NCBI GenBank assembly: GCA_905210905.1
Contig: CAJLYQ010000025.1
Location: forward strand, 1-24,545
Reading direction: 5' to 3'
Source: an uncultured Christensenella sp.
GTDB taxonomy: Bacteria > Bacillota > Clostridia > Christensenellales > DTU072
Length of the DNA stretch: 24,545 nucleotides
The translations under genes were made by a program, and so were the position numbers. Shown here piece after piece: positions 24,542-24,545 of this stretch (position 1 is the stretch's first letter; each line of letters opens with the position of its first letter). The notes beneath the pieces are model-generated. The model worked only from the letters and a program-made list of their open reading frames with translations. It was not told the DNA's origin and ran no database searches.

Positions 24542-24545
24542 GTGC

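Overview
The window looks like chromosomal DNA of an uncultured anaerobic member of the Bacillota (Clostridia, possibly a Christensenellales-like gut lineage). This placement is inferred. It rests on AGGAG-type ribosome binding sites, near-consensus sigma-A promoters, several lipobox lipoproteins, an EFR1-type flavodoxin/ferredoxin, a DUF6273-like lipoprotein, a RACo-like protein, and a palindromic element of the kind scattered through gut Firmicutes genomes. No rRNA, tRNA, CRISPR array, phage gene or transposase was recognised.

Left part (1-8127, minus strand). Positions 1-433 hold no credible gene. They contain a leftward promoter for a gene outside the window, a palindromic interspersed repeat with partial copies, and a small array of 13-bp hairpin-forming units. 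Next, read leftward, is a probable iron-uptake operon. It comprises a 1137-residue Ig-like/transglutaminase-like lipoprotein, feoA (apparently starting at CTG), feoB, and a 53-residue FeoB-associated Cys-rich membrane peptide. Behind its own terminator lies a GPH-family sugar:cation symporter gene with a good divergent promoter.

Middle (8340-14701). A plus-strand set encodes an NAD-dependent epimerase-like protein with a C-terminal zinc-ribbon-like module, an EFR1 flavodoxin-ferredoxin and a CDF metal transporter. It is followed on the minus strand by a broken GPH symporter gene with three single-base deletions and an apparently lost start codon. A GlfT2-like galactofuranosyltransferase gene is read divergently from that pseudogene.

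Right part (14798-24486, plus strand). One group holds a cyclophilin, a NagD-like HAD phosphatase and an unrecognised four-helix membrane protein. A second likely operon has a perfect TTGACA-17-TATAAT promoter. It encodes a DUF6273-like lipoprotein, an archaeal-type cofactor-independent phosphoglycerate mutase, an alanyl-tRNA synthetase lacking the usual C-terminal domain, an unrecognised lipoprotein and a shortened RACo-like ferredoxin protein with decayed nucleotide-binding motifs.

The most unusual items are the degenerate RACo-like protein, the lipoprotein with an apparently dead transglutaminase fold next to feoAB, the predicted leaderless mRNA of that lipoprotein, the C-Ala-less AlaRS, the epimerase/zinc-ribbon fusion, the compensated 13-bp hairpin array, and the symporter pseudogene with three same-sign homopolymer deletions. 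I did not find a clear multi-gene system that is wholly new.
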